Source: Spirochaetaceae bacterium (GTDB taxonomy: Bacteria; Spirochaetota; Spirochaetia; Treponematales; Treponemataceae). From it: DNA of 22,626 bases. The notes beneath the pieces are model-generated. The model ran no database searches. It worked only from the letters and a program-made list of their open reading frames with translations, and was not told the DNA's origin. The number at the start of each line of letters is the position of its first letter. Position 1 is the first letter of the stretch. The position numbers and the translations under genes are program-made. Positions 6,169-13,184 of the stretch are shown piece after piece. The stretch is taken from contig JAISTZ010000106.1 of the NCBI GenBank assembly GCA_031272345.1, positions 1 through 22,626 of the forward strand. The letters are read 5' to 3'.

Positions 6169-7173
6169 ATGCACATGGCTGACGCACTGGTGTCCCCCGC
6201 TGTGGGGGGAACCATGCTGGCGGTAAGCGCGGGCGCCGTTGCCTACGCGGTCAAAAAGACGGGCGTCATGGACGAGAAAAAGATTCCCGTGATGGGGGTG
6301 ATGGGGGCCTTTGTGTTTGCGGCCCAGATGATCAACTTCACCATCCCCGGCACGGGGTCGAGCGGGCATATCGGCGGGGGGATCCTCCTGGCGGCGGTCC
6401 TGGGGCCCTGTCCGGCCCTCCTCACCCTGGCCGCGGTGCTGCTGATTCAGTGTTTGTTCTTTGCGGACGGGGGCCTGCTGGCCTACGGGTGCAATGTGTT
6501 CAATATGGGAGTCACGGCCTGCTTCCTGGCCTTCAACCTGGTGTACAGGCCCATCGCCGGGGACGGGCGGTCGAAGAAGCGGATCGCCTGGGCCGCCTGC
6601 GCCTCGGTGATTCTGGGCTTGCAGGGGGGGGCCTTCTCGGTGGTCCTGGAGACCCTCGCCTCCGGGGTAACGGAGCTGCCCTTCGGGGCCTTCGCGCTCC
6701 TCATGCAGCCCATCCATCTGGCGATCGGCCTGGTGGAGGGCCTCGTCACGGCGGGGGTGCTCGTCTATGTGCACGGTCTCAGGCCCGAACTGCTCGAAAG
6801 CGCCCTCACGAATCAGGCCCTCAGGCCCTCCCTCTCCCTCCGGCGGGTCCTCATCACCCTGGCCGCTGCCGCGGTGATCACCGGGGGGCTCCTCTCCCTC
6901 TTTGCCTCCGCCTTCCCCGACGGGCTCGAGTGGGCCGTGGAAGGGGCCGCGGGCAGGGCGGAACTGGAACGGCCCGGCCCGGTTCACGAGGCTGCGGGCA
7001 GGGCGGTGGAGAAAACCGCCCTCATGCCGGACTACGGCTTCTCCGGGGACGACTCCGGTTCGCCCCTGGGCACGGCCGCGGCGGGACTCGCCGGGGGATT
7101 GATTACGGTGGTCATCGCCGGAGGATTGGGATTTGTCATCCGCAAAGCCGCCCGCGGCGCACACCGCGTCTAG
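6169..7173 (+). CDS. cbiM: CbiM/NikM-type cobalt or nickel ECF importer S-component fused to a PDGLE (CbiN/NikN-like) domain
   Basis: 334 aa, inner-membrane metal-binding component of an energy-coupling factor importer. The N-terminus MHMADALVSPAVGG is diagnostic: the amino group and His2 form part of the metal site in this family. Residues 1-210 contain about seven hydrophobic segments; residues about 230-334 hold the PDGLE motif (FPDGLEW) and a last membrane segment, so the separate CbiN/NikN subunit is fused here. ATG 6169 is chosen because AAGGAG lies five bases upstream and the family needs MH at the start; the in-frame GTG at 6163 would add two residues and destroy this. A run of eight G (6624-6631) lies inside the gene without breaking it. 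It overlaps cbiQ by 41 bp. Co2+ versus Ni2+ cannot be decided from sequence. Confidence 0.92.
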   Translation: MHMADALVSPAVGGTMLAVSAGAVAYAVKKTGVMDEKKIPVMGVMGAFVFAAQMINFTIPGTGSSGHIGGGILLAAVLGPCPALLTLAAVLLIQCLFFADGGLLAYGCNVFNMGVTACFLAFNLVYRPIAGDGRSKKRIAWAACASVILGLQGGAFSVVLETLASGVTELPFGAFALLMQPIHLAIGLVEGLVTAGVLVYVHGLRPELLESALTNQALRPSLSLRRVLITLAAAAVITGGLLSLFASAFPDGLEWAVEGAAGRAELERPGPVHEAAGRAVEKTALMPDYGFSGDDSGSPLGTAAAGLAGGLITVVIAGGLGFVIRKAARGAHRV

Positions 7174-7918
7174 GGGACTCCGGCCCCATCCGGGGGGGAT
7201 GCTCGCGGTCACCCTGGTGTTCGTCACCGCCGTCGCGTCCTTCCCGCCGTCACACCTGGGGGGCCTTGCGGGCATGGCCTTCTACCCGGCCTTCATGGTT
7301 GCCCTCGGGGGGATTCCCCTGGGCCCCCTTCTCCGCCGCTCCGCAAGGGCCCTGCCCTTCGCCCTGGCGGCGGCCCTGGGGTCCGCGTTCTTCGGGAGGA
7401 CCCCGGTCTTCGCCCTGGGCCCCTTCACGGTGACCGCCGGGATGGTCGCCTGCGTGTCCCTGGTTCTCAAGGCCCTCCTGTCCGTGTCAGCCGTGCTGAT
7501 ACTCTCCGCCGCCGCGTCCTTCGAGGGCCTCTGCGCCTTCCTTGCCGGGGCCGGAATGCCCAGGGCGGCGCGGCTCCAGCTCGCCCTGACCCACCGGTAC
7601 ATGGCCGTGCTCACGGAGGAATCCGCCGCCATGACCACCGCCTACGCCCTCCGTTCCCGGAGCGGGGGAATCAAACTGCGCCATGGGGGGAGCTTCCTGG
7701 GGCAGCTCCTCCTGCGGAGTTTCGACCGGGCGGGGCGGGTGTACGGGGCCATGCTCCTCCGGGGCTTCGACGGGACCTTCCGCGCCGGCGGGGAGGGGAA
7801 GAAATGGACGGCGGGGGACACGGCCTTCACCCTGGGAGTCTCCCTGGCTGTCGCCGCCTTCCGGGTTTTCGAGCCCGCGTCCCTCCTGGGAAAATTCCTT
7901 GCGGGGGGACCGGGATGA
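7133..7918 (+). CDS. cbiQ: CbiQ-type ECF transporter transmembrane (T) component
   Basis: 261-aa membrane protein of the CbiQ/EcfT family, which couples the CbiO ATPase to CbiM. The segment HPGGMLAVTLVFV matches the first conserved helix of the family, several further hydrophobic helices follow, and the coupling-helix motifs are visible as AYALRSRSG and LLRGFDGTF (the A-x-x-x-R-x and x-x-R-G-F motifs). TTG at 7133 is preceded at eight bases by GGAGG and is the only start that keeps the HPG segment; ATG 7199 would cut it. It overlaps cbiM by 41 bp and shares ATGA with cbiO, so the three are translated in a coupled way. Confidence 0.88.
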   Translation: MSSAKPPAAHTASRGLRPHPGGMLAVTLVFVTAVASFPPSHLGGLAGMAFYPAFMVALGGIPLGPLLRRSARALPFALAAALGSAFFGRTPVFALGPFTVTAGMVACVSLVLKALLSVSAVLILSAAASFEGLCAFLAGAGMPRAARLQLALTHRYMAVLTEESAAMTTAYALRSRSGGIKLRHGGSFLGQLLLRSFDRAGRVYGAMLLRGFDGTFRAGGEGKKWTAGDTAFTLGVSLAVAAFRVFEPASLLGKFLAGGPG

Positions 7919-8613
7919 TTCAGGGGGAACACCTTACCGCGGCCTACGGGAAGGACTCCCCCCCGGCCCTTCGGGACGTCACCTTTTCCGTGAAGGAGGG
8001 GGAGCGGGTGGCCCTGCTGGGGGCAAACGGCGCGGGAAAATCGACCCTCCTCCTCTCCATCGCCGGGGCCCTCCTCCCGGCGGGGGGCAGCCTCTCGGTG
8101 GGGGGAGTCCCCGTCACAAAGGAGCGGCTCCCGGAGATCCGGCGGCTTGGGGGATTCCTCTTCCAAAACCCCGACGACCAGCTCTTCATGCCCACCGTGC
8201 GGGACGACATCGCCTTCGGCCCCCGGAACTTCGGCATGGACGAGGGGACCCTCTCCAAAAGGATGGACTCCCTGGGGGAGACCCTTCACCTGTCCCACCT
8301 CCTGGGCCGCCCGGTCTATCACCTTTCGGGGGGGGAGAAGCGCCTGGCGGCCCTGGCAGGGGTCCTCATCATGGAACCCGCCGTCCTCCTCCTGGACGAG
8401 CCCCTGGCCTTCCTGGACGGGGCCTCCCGCCGGAGGCTCATTGCCGTGCTCGACTCCCTCCCCCAGACCATGCTCATCGCCACCCACGACCTGGGCCTGG
8501 CCCGGACCCTGTGCACGGGAGTCATCATCCTGCAAGAGGGCCGGATTGCGGCGGCGGGCCCAACCGGCCCCCTCCTGGACGACCCGTCCCTCCTGGAACA
8601 GTGGGGCCTGTAG
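7915..8613 (+). CDS. cbiO: CbiO-type ECF transporter ATPase
   Basis: 232-aa ABC ATPase that powers the CbiMQ complex from the cytoplasmic side. Walker A GANGAGKST (36-44), Q-loop FQNPDDQLF (Gln84; the NPDDQ form is typical of ECF ATPases), signature LSGGEKR (137-143), Walker B VLLLDEP (157-163) and the H-loop THD (His191) are all intact. The ATG at 7915 overlaps the cbiQ stop (ATGA); longer upstream reading in this frame is only a shadow of cbiQ. Eight consecutive G (8328-8335) encode part of the signature motif. Confidence 0.93.
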   Translation: MIQGEHLTAAYGKDSPPALRDVTFSVKEGERVALLGANGAGKSTLLLSIAGALLPAGGSLSVGGVPVTKERLPEIRRLGGFLFQNPDDQLFMPTVRDDIAFGPRNFGMDEGTLSKRMDSLGETLHLSHLLGRPVYHLSGGEKRLAALAGVLIMEPAVLLLDEPLAFLDGASRRRLIAVLDSLPQTMLIATHDLGLARTLCTGVIILQEGRIAAAGPTGPLLDDPSLLEQWGL

Positions 8614-8662
8614 GGCGCCGCGGAGTGGTGCCAGGCACATGCGCCTGGCACCGCTGGGCGCC
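8614..8662. repeat. Large palindromic element after cbiO (REP-like, copy 1)
   Basis: GGTGCCAGGC and GCCTGGCACC form a perfect 10-bp stem around an ACATGC loop (about 8628-8653), flanked on both sides by GGCGCC. It starts at the base after the cbiO stop. The core CATGCGCCTGGC and the flanking GGCGCC recur in the element at 16305-16342, which suggests a dispersed repeat family. It may also serve as the 3' end structure of the cbi mRNA; no U-run follows. Confidence 0.6.
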
Positions 8663-8677
8663 GCCGGCCGGCCGGCA

Positions 8678-8706
8678 TTGACAGCCCCCCGGGGCTCTGG
8701 TATAAT
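8678..8706 (+). promoter_or_regulatory. Perfect consensus sigma70 promoter
   Basis: TTGACA (8678-8683), exactly 17 bases, TATAAT (8701-8706). Transcription should begin near 8713, about 16 bases before the ATG of the M20 peptidase gene. With both hexamers perfect this should be a strong constitutive promoter unless an operator, perhaps the GC-rich inverted repeat CCCCCCGGGG in the spacer, restrains it. Confidence 0.85.
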
Positions 8707-8728
8707 ATAGTCTCCACGGAGGACTAGC

Positions 8729-10090
8729 ATGGAATTTATCGACCGGTTCAGGGCGTCCCTGCGGATCAACACGGCCTGGCCCAGGGGCGCCTCCCCCGGG
8801 GACTCCCAGGCGGAAGGGCCCCTCAGGGCCTTCCAGGATTTTCTTGCGGAAACCTACCCGGCTTTCAACAGGGCCGCCGAGCGGTGGGTCCTCTCCCCCT
8901 ATTCCCTCGTCTACCGCTGGCCCGGCGCGGCTTCAGCCGGGCGGGACGGGCGCGGGCCGGTCCTCTTCCTGAGCCACTACGACGTGGTCCCCGCGGAAAC
9001 GGAAAAATGGACCGTGGACCCCTTCGGGGGGGACCTCCGGGACGAGCCCGGGGGCCCCTACGTGTACGGCAGGGGCGCCCTGGACATGAAGAACATCCTC
9101 ATGGCCCTCATGGAGAGCGCCGAGGAGCTCTGCAAGGGGGGCTTCGTTCCCAGGGGGGACATCTGGTTCGCCTTCGGGGGTGACGAAGAGCGGTCGGGGA
9201 TTTTGGGCGCGCAAAAAACAGTCCCCTGGCTTGCGGAACGGGGGCTGCGGTTCTCCTGGATTCTCGACGAGGGGGGCGTCGTGGCCCAGGACCAGCTCAA
9301 GGGCGTCACGGACCCCCTGGCCCTGGTGGGAATCGAAGAAAAGGGCTACCTCAGCCTGACCCTCTCGGTGGACCAAAAGTCCGGCCACGCCTCCCAGCCC
9401 CCGGCGGTGCAGGCCGTGGCGGTCCTCGCCCGGGCCCTCGCGCGGATAGACAACCACCCCTTCCCCTTTCACCTGGTTCCCACGGTGGAGGCGTTTTTTT
9501 CCGGCCTGGCCCCCCACGTATCCGGGGGCCTCGCGGCGGTCCTGCGAAACGCCCGGCTCCTGGGGCCCCTCTTCTTCAAGGCCGCGGCAACCACCCCGGT
9601 CACCGCCGCCATGATGCGCACCACCATCGCCATGACGCAGCTCCAGGGGAGCGCCGCGGACAACGTGATGCCCTCCCAGGCCCAGGCGGTGCTCAACCTG
9701 CGCCTCCTTCCCCCCTGGACCGTGGAGACCGCCGTGGAACGAATCAAAGATGTGATTTCCGACCCCAGGGTGACCGTCGCCCTGTACGGCCCAGCCACGG
9801 ACCCGGTTCCCGCGGCCCCGGGGCAGGCCCGCATGGAGGGCCCCGGCTGGAAGGAACTCAGGGACGCCCTCGAAGCGGCCTTCCCCGGGGTCCCGCCGAT
9901 TCCCTACCTCATGATGGCCACCACGGACTCCCGGCACTACCGGAGCCTTGGGGACGCGATCTTCCGGTTCGGCCCCCAGCGGCTCACCCCGGAGGAACTG
10001 TCCCGTATCCACGGCAAGGACGAGCGAATCTCCCTTGTCAACCTGGAGCGCAGCCTGGTCTTCTACACCGCCCTGCTCCGCTCACTGTAG
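8729..10090 (+). CDS. M20-family zinc metallopeptidase / deacylase
   Basis: 453 aa, M20 family (ArgE/DapE/CPS1 group), which hydrolyses amide bonds of peptides or N-acylated amino acids with two zinc ions. Visible metal-site motifs: LSHYDVVPA (His83, Asp85), GRGALDMK (Asp119, bridging ligand), GGDEERSG (Glu153 catalytic base, Glu154), LDEGG (Asp180) and, near the C-terminus, RIHGKDER (His428). The length and the WTVDPF segment after the first motif are like the carboxypeptidase S / aminoacylase branch with a lid domain at about 200-330. GGAGGA lies eight bases before the ATG. No signal peptide, so cytoplasmic. It heads an operon with an SCP2-like protein and a class III aminotransferase. The substrate is unknown. 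Confidence 0.88.
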   Translation: MEFIDRFRASLRINTAWPRGASPGDSQAEGPLRAFQDFLAETYPAFNRAAERWVLSPYSLVYRWPGAASAGRDGRGPVLFLSHYDVVPAETEKWTVDPFGGDLRDEPGGPYVYGRGALDMKNILMALMESAEELCKGGFVPRGDIWFAFGGDEERSGILGAQKTVPWLAERGLRFSWILDEGGVVAQDQLKGVTDPLALVGIEEKGYLSLTLSVDQKSGHASQPPAVQAVAVLARALARIDNHPFPFHLVPTVEAFFSGLAPHVSGGLAAVLRNARLLGPLFFKAAATTPVTAAMMRTTIAMTQLQGSAADNVMPSQAQAVLNLRLLPPWTVETAVERIKDVISDPRVTVALYGPATDPVPAAPGQARMEGPGWKELRDALEAAFPGVPPIPYLMMATTDSRHYRSLGDAIFRFGPQRLTPEELSRIHGKDERISLVNLERSLVFYTALLRSL

Positions 10091-10123
10091 GGGCAGGATG
10101 AAAAACTCGATAGGAGGAACACG

Positions 10124-10897
10124 ATGAAAGACACCCTGACCCTGTCGTGGGTCAACATGTTCGGCATCCTGGGGGCCCTGGAGGACCTCTGCGCCCTCTC
10201 CCCGGAAGCTCACGCCCTGATTCAGGACAGCGCCCTTCCGGGCAAAAGGCCCCTCCGCCTGGGGTTCGCCGTAAAGGACGGCCCCGCCATGACCCTCTCC
10301 TTTGCCGGGGGGGTCTGCAAGGCCGAAGAAGGCTGCGGCCCGGTGGACATCAAGCTGCCCTTTTCCACCCCGGAAAAATTCAACGGCATGATCGACGGCA
10401 CCTCGACGCCCTTTCCGAGCAGGGGGTTCACCAAACTGGGCTTCCTCACCGGGGCCTTCGTCAAGCTCACCAAGATCCTGGAGACCTACCTCAGGCCGGA
10501 AAAGGCCGCCCTGGAGGATCCCGTGTTCTTCGAGGCCGGCACCACGGTCATGCTCTTCCTGATTGTGAACGCCCTGGCGCAAATCGGCAACCACGACCCC
10601 ATCGGTCAATTCACGGCCTCCAACATCGTTGACGGCACGGTGGCGCTTTCGATCGCCGGGGGCCCCAGGGGCGCCCTCGTCATCAAGGACCACAGGCTCA
10701 CCGCAACCAGAGTCATCCCGGAGCACTATCACGCGCTCATGGAATTCGCCGACATGAAGCTCGCCCGCGCCCTCTTCGACGGCCAGGTGAGCGCCCTGGC
10801 CTGCGTGGGCCGGGGCCTCATCACCATGAAGGGGAACCTGGGGATGCTCGACAACGTGAACCGCCTGCTCGACCGCGCGGCGGTATATTTGGCGTAA
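10124..10897 (+). CDS. Protein with two SCP2-like (sterol carrier / lipid-binding) repeats
   Basis: 257 aa, no signal peptide or membrane segment. I see two halves of similar layout: FAVKDGPAMTLSFAGG...VDIKLPFSTPEKFNGMIDG...GFLTGAF at about 48-117, and LSIAGGPRGALVIKDHR...YHALMEFADMKLARALFDGQV...MKGNLGMLDNVNRLL at about 175-250. Each runs like an SCP2 fold: beta strands, then a helix after the F/Y-x-x-L/M motif, then a G-K/Q-V type strand. SCP2 domains bind hydrophobic ligands in a tunnel. The gene has AGGAGG before its ATG, follows the M20 gene by 33 bp and precedes the aminotransferase gene by 10 bp. The assignment is from pattern, not from a search; a novel family remains possible. Confidence 0.5.
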   Translation: MKDTLTLSWVNMFGILGALEDLCALSPEAHALIQDSALPGKRPLRLGFAVKDGPAMTLSFAGGVCKAEEGCGPVDIKLPFSTPEKFNGMIDGTSTPFPSRGFTKLGFLTGAFVKLTKILETYLRPEKAALEDPVFFEAGTTVMLFLIVNALAQIGNHDPIGQFTASNIVDGTVALSIAGGPRGALVIKDHRLTATRVIPEHYHALMEFADMKLARALFDGQVSALACVGRGLITMKGNLGMLDNVNRLLDRAAVYLA

Positions 10898-10907
10898 GGA
10901 GGAACCC

Positions 10908-12146
10908 ATGAGTCATCCGGTTTACACATACAAGAAGAGCGCGGAAGTGTACGAGCGGGCGCTCAAAGTCATCCCGTCGGGGATTTACGGGCACCAGGGC
11001 CCCGCAGAGGGCTGCTTTGTGCCCGTGTCGGCCTTTCCGTTTTTTTCAGAGCGGGCAAAGGGCTCGTATTTCTGGGACGTTGACGGCAACCGCTTCATCG
11101 ACTACATGTGCGCCTACGGCCCCAACGTGCTCGGCTACAATGACGAGGAGGTTGACGAGGCCGCGGCGCGGCAGCGCGCCCTGGGGGACTGCGTCACCTC
11201 GCCCTCAAAAATCATGGTGGACTTTGCGGAAGTCCTCGTCGGCACCGTGGCCTCCGCGGACTGGGCCTTCTTCGCCAAAAACGGCGGGGACGCCACGACC
11301 CTGGCGGTGCTCACGGCGCGGGCCCACACCAGGCGCAAGAAAATCGTCTTCTTCAAGGGCTACTACCACGGCGTGGCCCCCTGGACCCAAAAAATCGACT
11401 ACCCCGGCATCCTCCCCGAGGACGTGGCGAACAACATCTACACCCCCTGGAACGACTACGAAAAACTCGCCGAGGTCTTTGAGCAAAACAAGGGGAGCAT
11501 CGCGGCGATCATCTCCCAGCCCTACCTGCACGGCAACTTTGCGGACAACCAACTGCCCGCGCCGGGGTTCTGGCAGAAGGTGCGGAAGCTCTGCGATGAC
11601 AACGGGGTCCTCCTCATCGTGGACGACGTGCGGGCCGGGTTCCGGCTCGACCTTGCCGGGAGCGACCACTTCTACGGCTTCCAGGCGGACCTCATCTGCT
11701 TCTGCAAGGCCATCGCCAACGGCTACAACGTGAGCGCCCTGTGCGGCAGGGAATTCCTCCGCAATACCGTGAGCGGCCTCACCTACACGGGCAGCTACTG
11801 GCTTTCCGCCGTGCCCTTTGCCGCGGGAATCGTCTGCATCCAGAAGATGAAGCGCCTGAACCTGCCCGCCCTCCTGCGGCAAAAGGGCGAGAAGCTCCGC
11901 TCCGGCCTCATCGCCGCGGCGCACAAGCACGGCTACGACCTGCACGTGTCCGGGGAGCCCGCCCTCTTCTACCTCCGCATCGCGGACGACGACTCCCTCA
12001 TGCTGCACCAGAGGTGGATTGCGGAAGTCGTCAAGCGGGGGGTGTACTTTACGAATCACCACAACCACTTCCTGAACTACGCCTTAAGCGATTCCGACAT
12101 CGCGGAGACCCTGGAAGTGGCGGACGAAGCTTTCGCAGCCCTGTAA
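10908..12146 (+). CDS. Class III PLP-dependent aminotransferase, glutamate-1-semialdehyde aminomutase-like
   Basis: 412 aa, fold-type I PLP enzyme of class III. The N-terminal FWDVDGNRFIDYMCAYGPNVLGY segment is the family hallmark. NGGDATTLAV (125-134) replaces the usual NSGTEA cofactor-phosphate loop; IVDDVRAGFR (237-246) holds the Asp239 that pairs with the PLP nitrogen (usually DEVxxGFR); CKAIANGYNVSAL contains the Schiff-base Lys267. The whole is closest to HemL-like aminomutases, but substitutions in both cofactor motifs and the lack of other haem genes argue for a different amino donor or substrate. AGGAGG lies just before the ATG; third gene of the operon with the M20 and SCP2-like proteins. 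It ends 48 bp from the convergent EamA gene. Confidence 0.85.
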   Translation: MSHPVYTYKKSAEVYERALKVIPSGIYGHQGPAEGCFVPVSAFPFFSERAKGSYFWDVDGNRFIDYMCAYGPNVLGYNDEEVDEAAARQRALGDCVTSPSKIMVDFAEVLVGTVASADWAFFAKNGGDATTLAVLTARAHTRRKKIVFFKGYYHGVAPWTQKIDYPGILPEDVANNIYTPWNDYEKLAEVFEQNKGSIAAIISQPYLHGNFADNQLPAPGFWQKVRKLCDDNGVLLIVDDVRAGFRLDLAGSDHFYGFQADLICFCKAIANGYNVSALCGREFLRNTVSGLTYTGSYWLSAVPFAAGIVCIQKMKRLNLPALLRQKGEKLRSGLIAAAHKHGYDLHVSGEPALFYLRIADDDSLMLHQRWIAEVVKRGVYFTNHHNHFLNYALSDSDIAETLEVADEAFAAL

Positions 12147-12193
12147 AAAGGGGGCCTGGGGGAGCGGATTACGCCCCGCCGAATCACGCCGGT

Positions 12194-13180
12194 TCAGCGG
12201 GAGCGGATCACGTCCCACTGGGTGATGAGCATACCCGCCAGCATGAAGCCGAAGCCCAGGAGGGTGTAGGGGCCGGGCTGTTCGCCCCGGAGGAGGACGC
12301 CCCCAACCGCGGCGAAGGAGCCCTCCAGAGAGAGGATGATTGTGGCGTGGGCCGGGGGCGCGTCCTTTTGGGCGACCACCTGCAAGGTGTAGGCTATGCC
12401 CACCGAGACGAGCCCCCCGTAGAGGATGGGGATTGCGGCGGCGAGGACGGTCCCTCCGGAGAAGGCCCCCCCACGGGCGACGGCTCCGGCAAGTTGACCT
12501 ATCGTCATCCAGGACTGGAGGACCGCCCCCGGAGCTATCCGGGCGGCAAAGGCCCCCACCAGGGGCTCCAGGGTGAAGGCCGCAGCCAGGGCGTAGAGAC
12601 CGCACCAGGCGAACTGCCCCGAGGACAGCGCCAGGGGGTCAACCTTCTGGACCAGCCGGTCGATCACCAGGATGTGACAGGCCCAGAAGACCGCGCTTAT
12701 CACGGTGATGACGTCCCCGGGGTTTATTGACGTGAAACTTCCCGCCATAAAGATGAAGTAGAGCCCTGCCAGGGCGAAGACCATGCCGAGCCAGGTGGGG
12801 AGCCCGGTCTTTTTGCCCAGGAACATCCCGAAGACCGGCGTCAGGACCACATAGAACCCGGTGATGAACCCCGCGTTGCCCACGGTGGTGAACATGATGC
12901 CGATCTGCTGGAAGGCCACGGCCACAAAGAGCACCGTTCCGGCGACGAAGGTCGCCCGTATTGTTCCGCCCCTGCCCCCCTGGGACTCCCGCACCCTGCC
13001 CCTGGCCCGCTGGAAGGCCATGAGGGGGAGGAGGGAGAGACTCCCCAGGAGGAACCGTATGCCGTTGTAGGTGAAGGGACCCACGTAGTCCATACCCGAA
13101 GACTGGGCCACGAAGCCGAACCCCCACAGGAGGGCGGTCAATAACAGAAGGACGTCTGCCCTGAGGGCCCGCTTGTTCAT
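12194..13180 (-). CDS. EamA-family (DMT superfamily) transporter
   Basis: 328-aa inner-membrane protein with about ten hydrophobic segments arranged as two EamA repeats. First-repeat features: LLLLTALLWGFGFVAQ at the start and GNAGFITGFYVVLTPVFG; second-repeat features: PILYGGLVSVGIAYTLQVVAQ and PAHATIILSLEGSFAAVGG. This family exports amino acids, metabolites or drugs; the substrate here is unknown. I take the ATG at 13180, which lies four bases behind the RNB nuclease stop with GGGGTGA upstream; an in-frame start at 13210 would reach into the nuclease gene. It is co-transcribed with the nuclease. Confidence 0.88.
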   Translation of the reverse strand: MNKRALRADVLLLLTALLWGFGFVAQSSGMDYVGPFTYNGIRFLLGSLSLLPLMAFQRARGRVRESQGGRGGTIRATFVAGTVLFVAVAFQQIGIMFTTVGNAGFITGFYVVLTPVFGMFLGKKTGLPTWLGMVFALAGLYFIFMAGSFTSINPGDVITVISAVFWACHILVIDRLVQKVDPLALSSGQFAWCGLYALAAAFTLEPLVGAFAARIAPGAVLQSWMTIGQLAGAVARGGAFSGGTVLAAAIPILYGGLVSVGIAYTLQVVAQKDAPPAHATIILSLEGSFAAVGGVLLRGEQPGPYTLLGFGFMLAGMLITQWDVIRSR

Positions 13181-13184
13181 GCCG

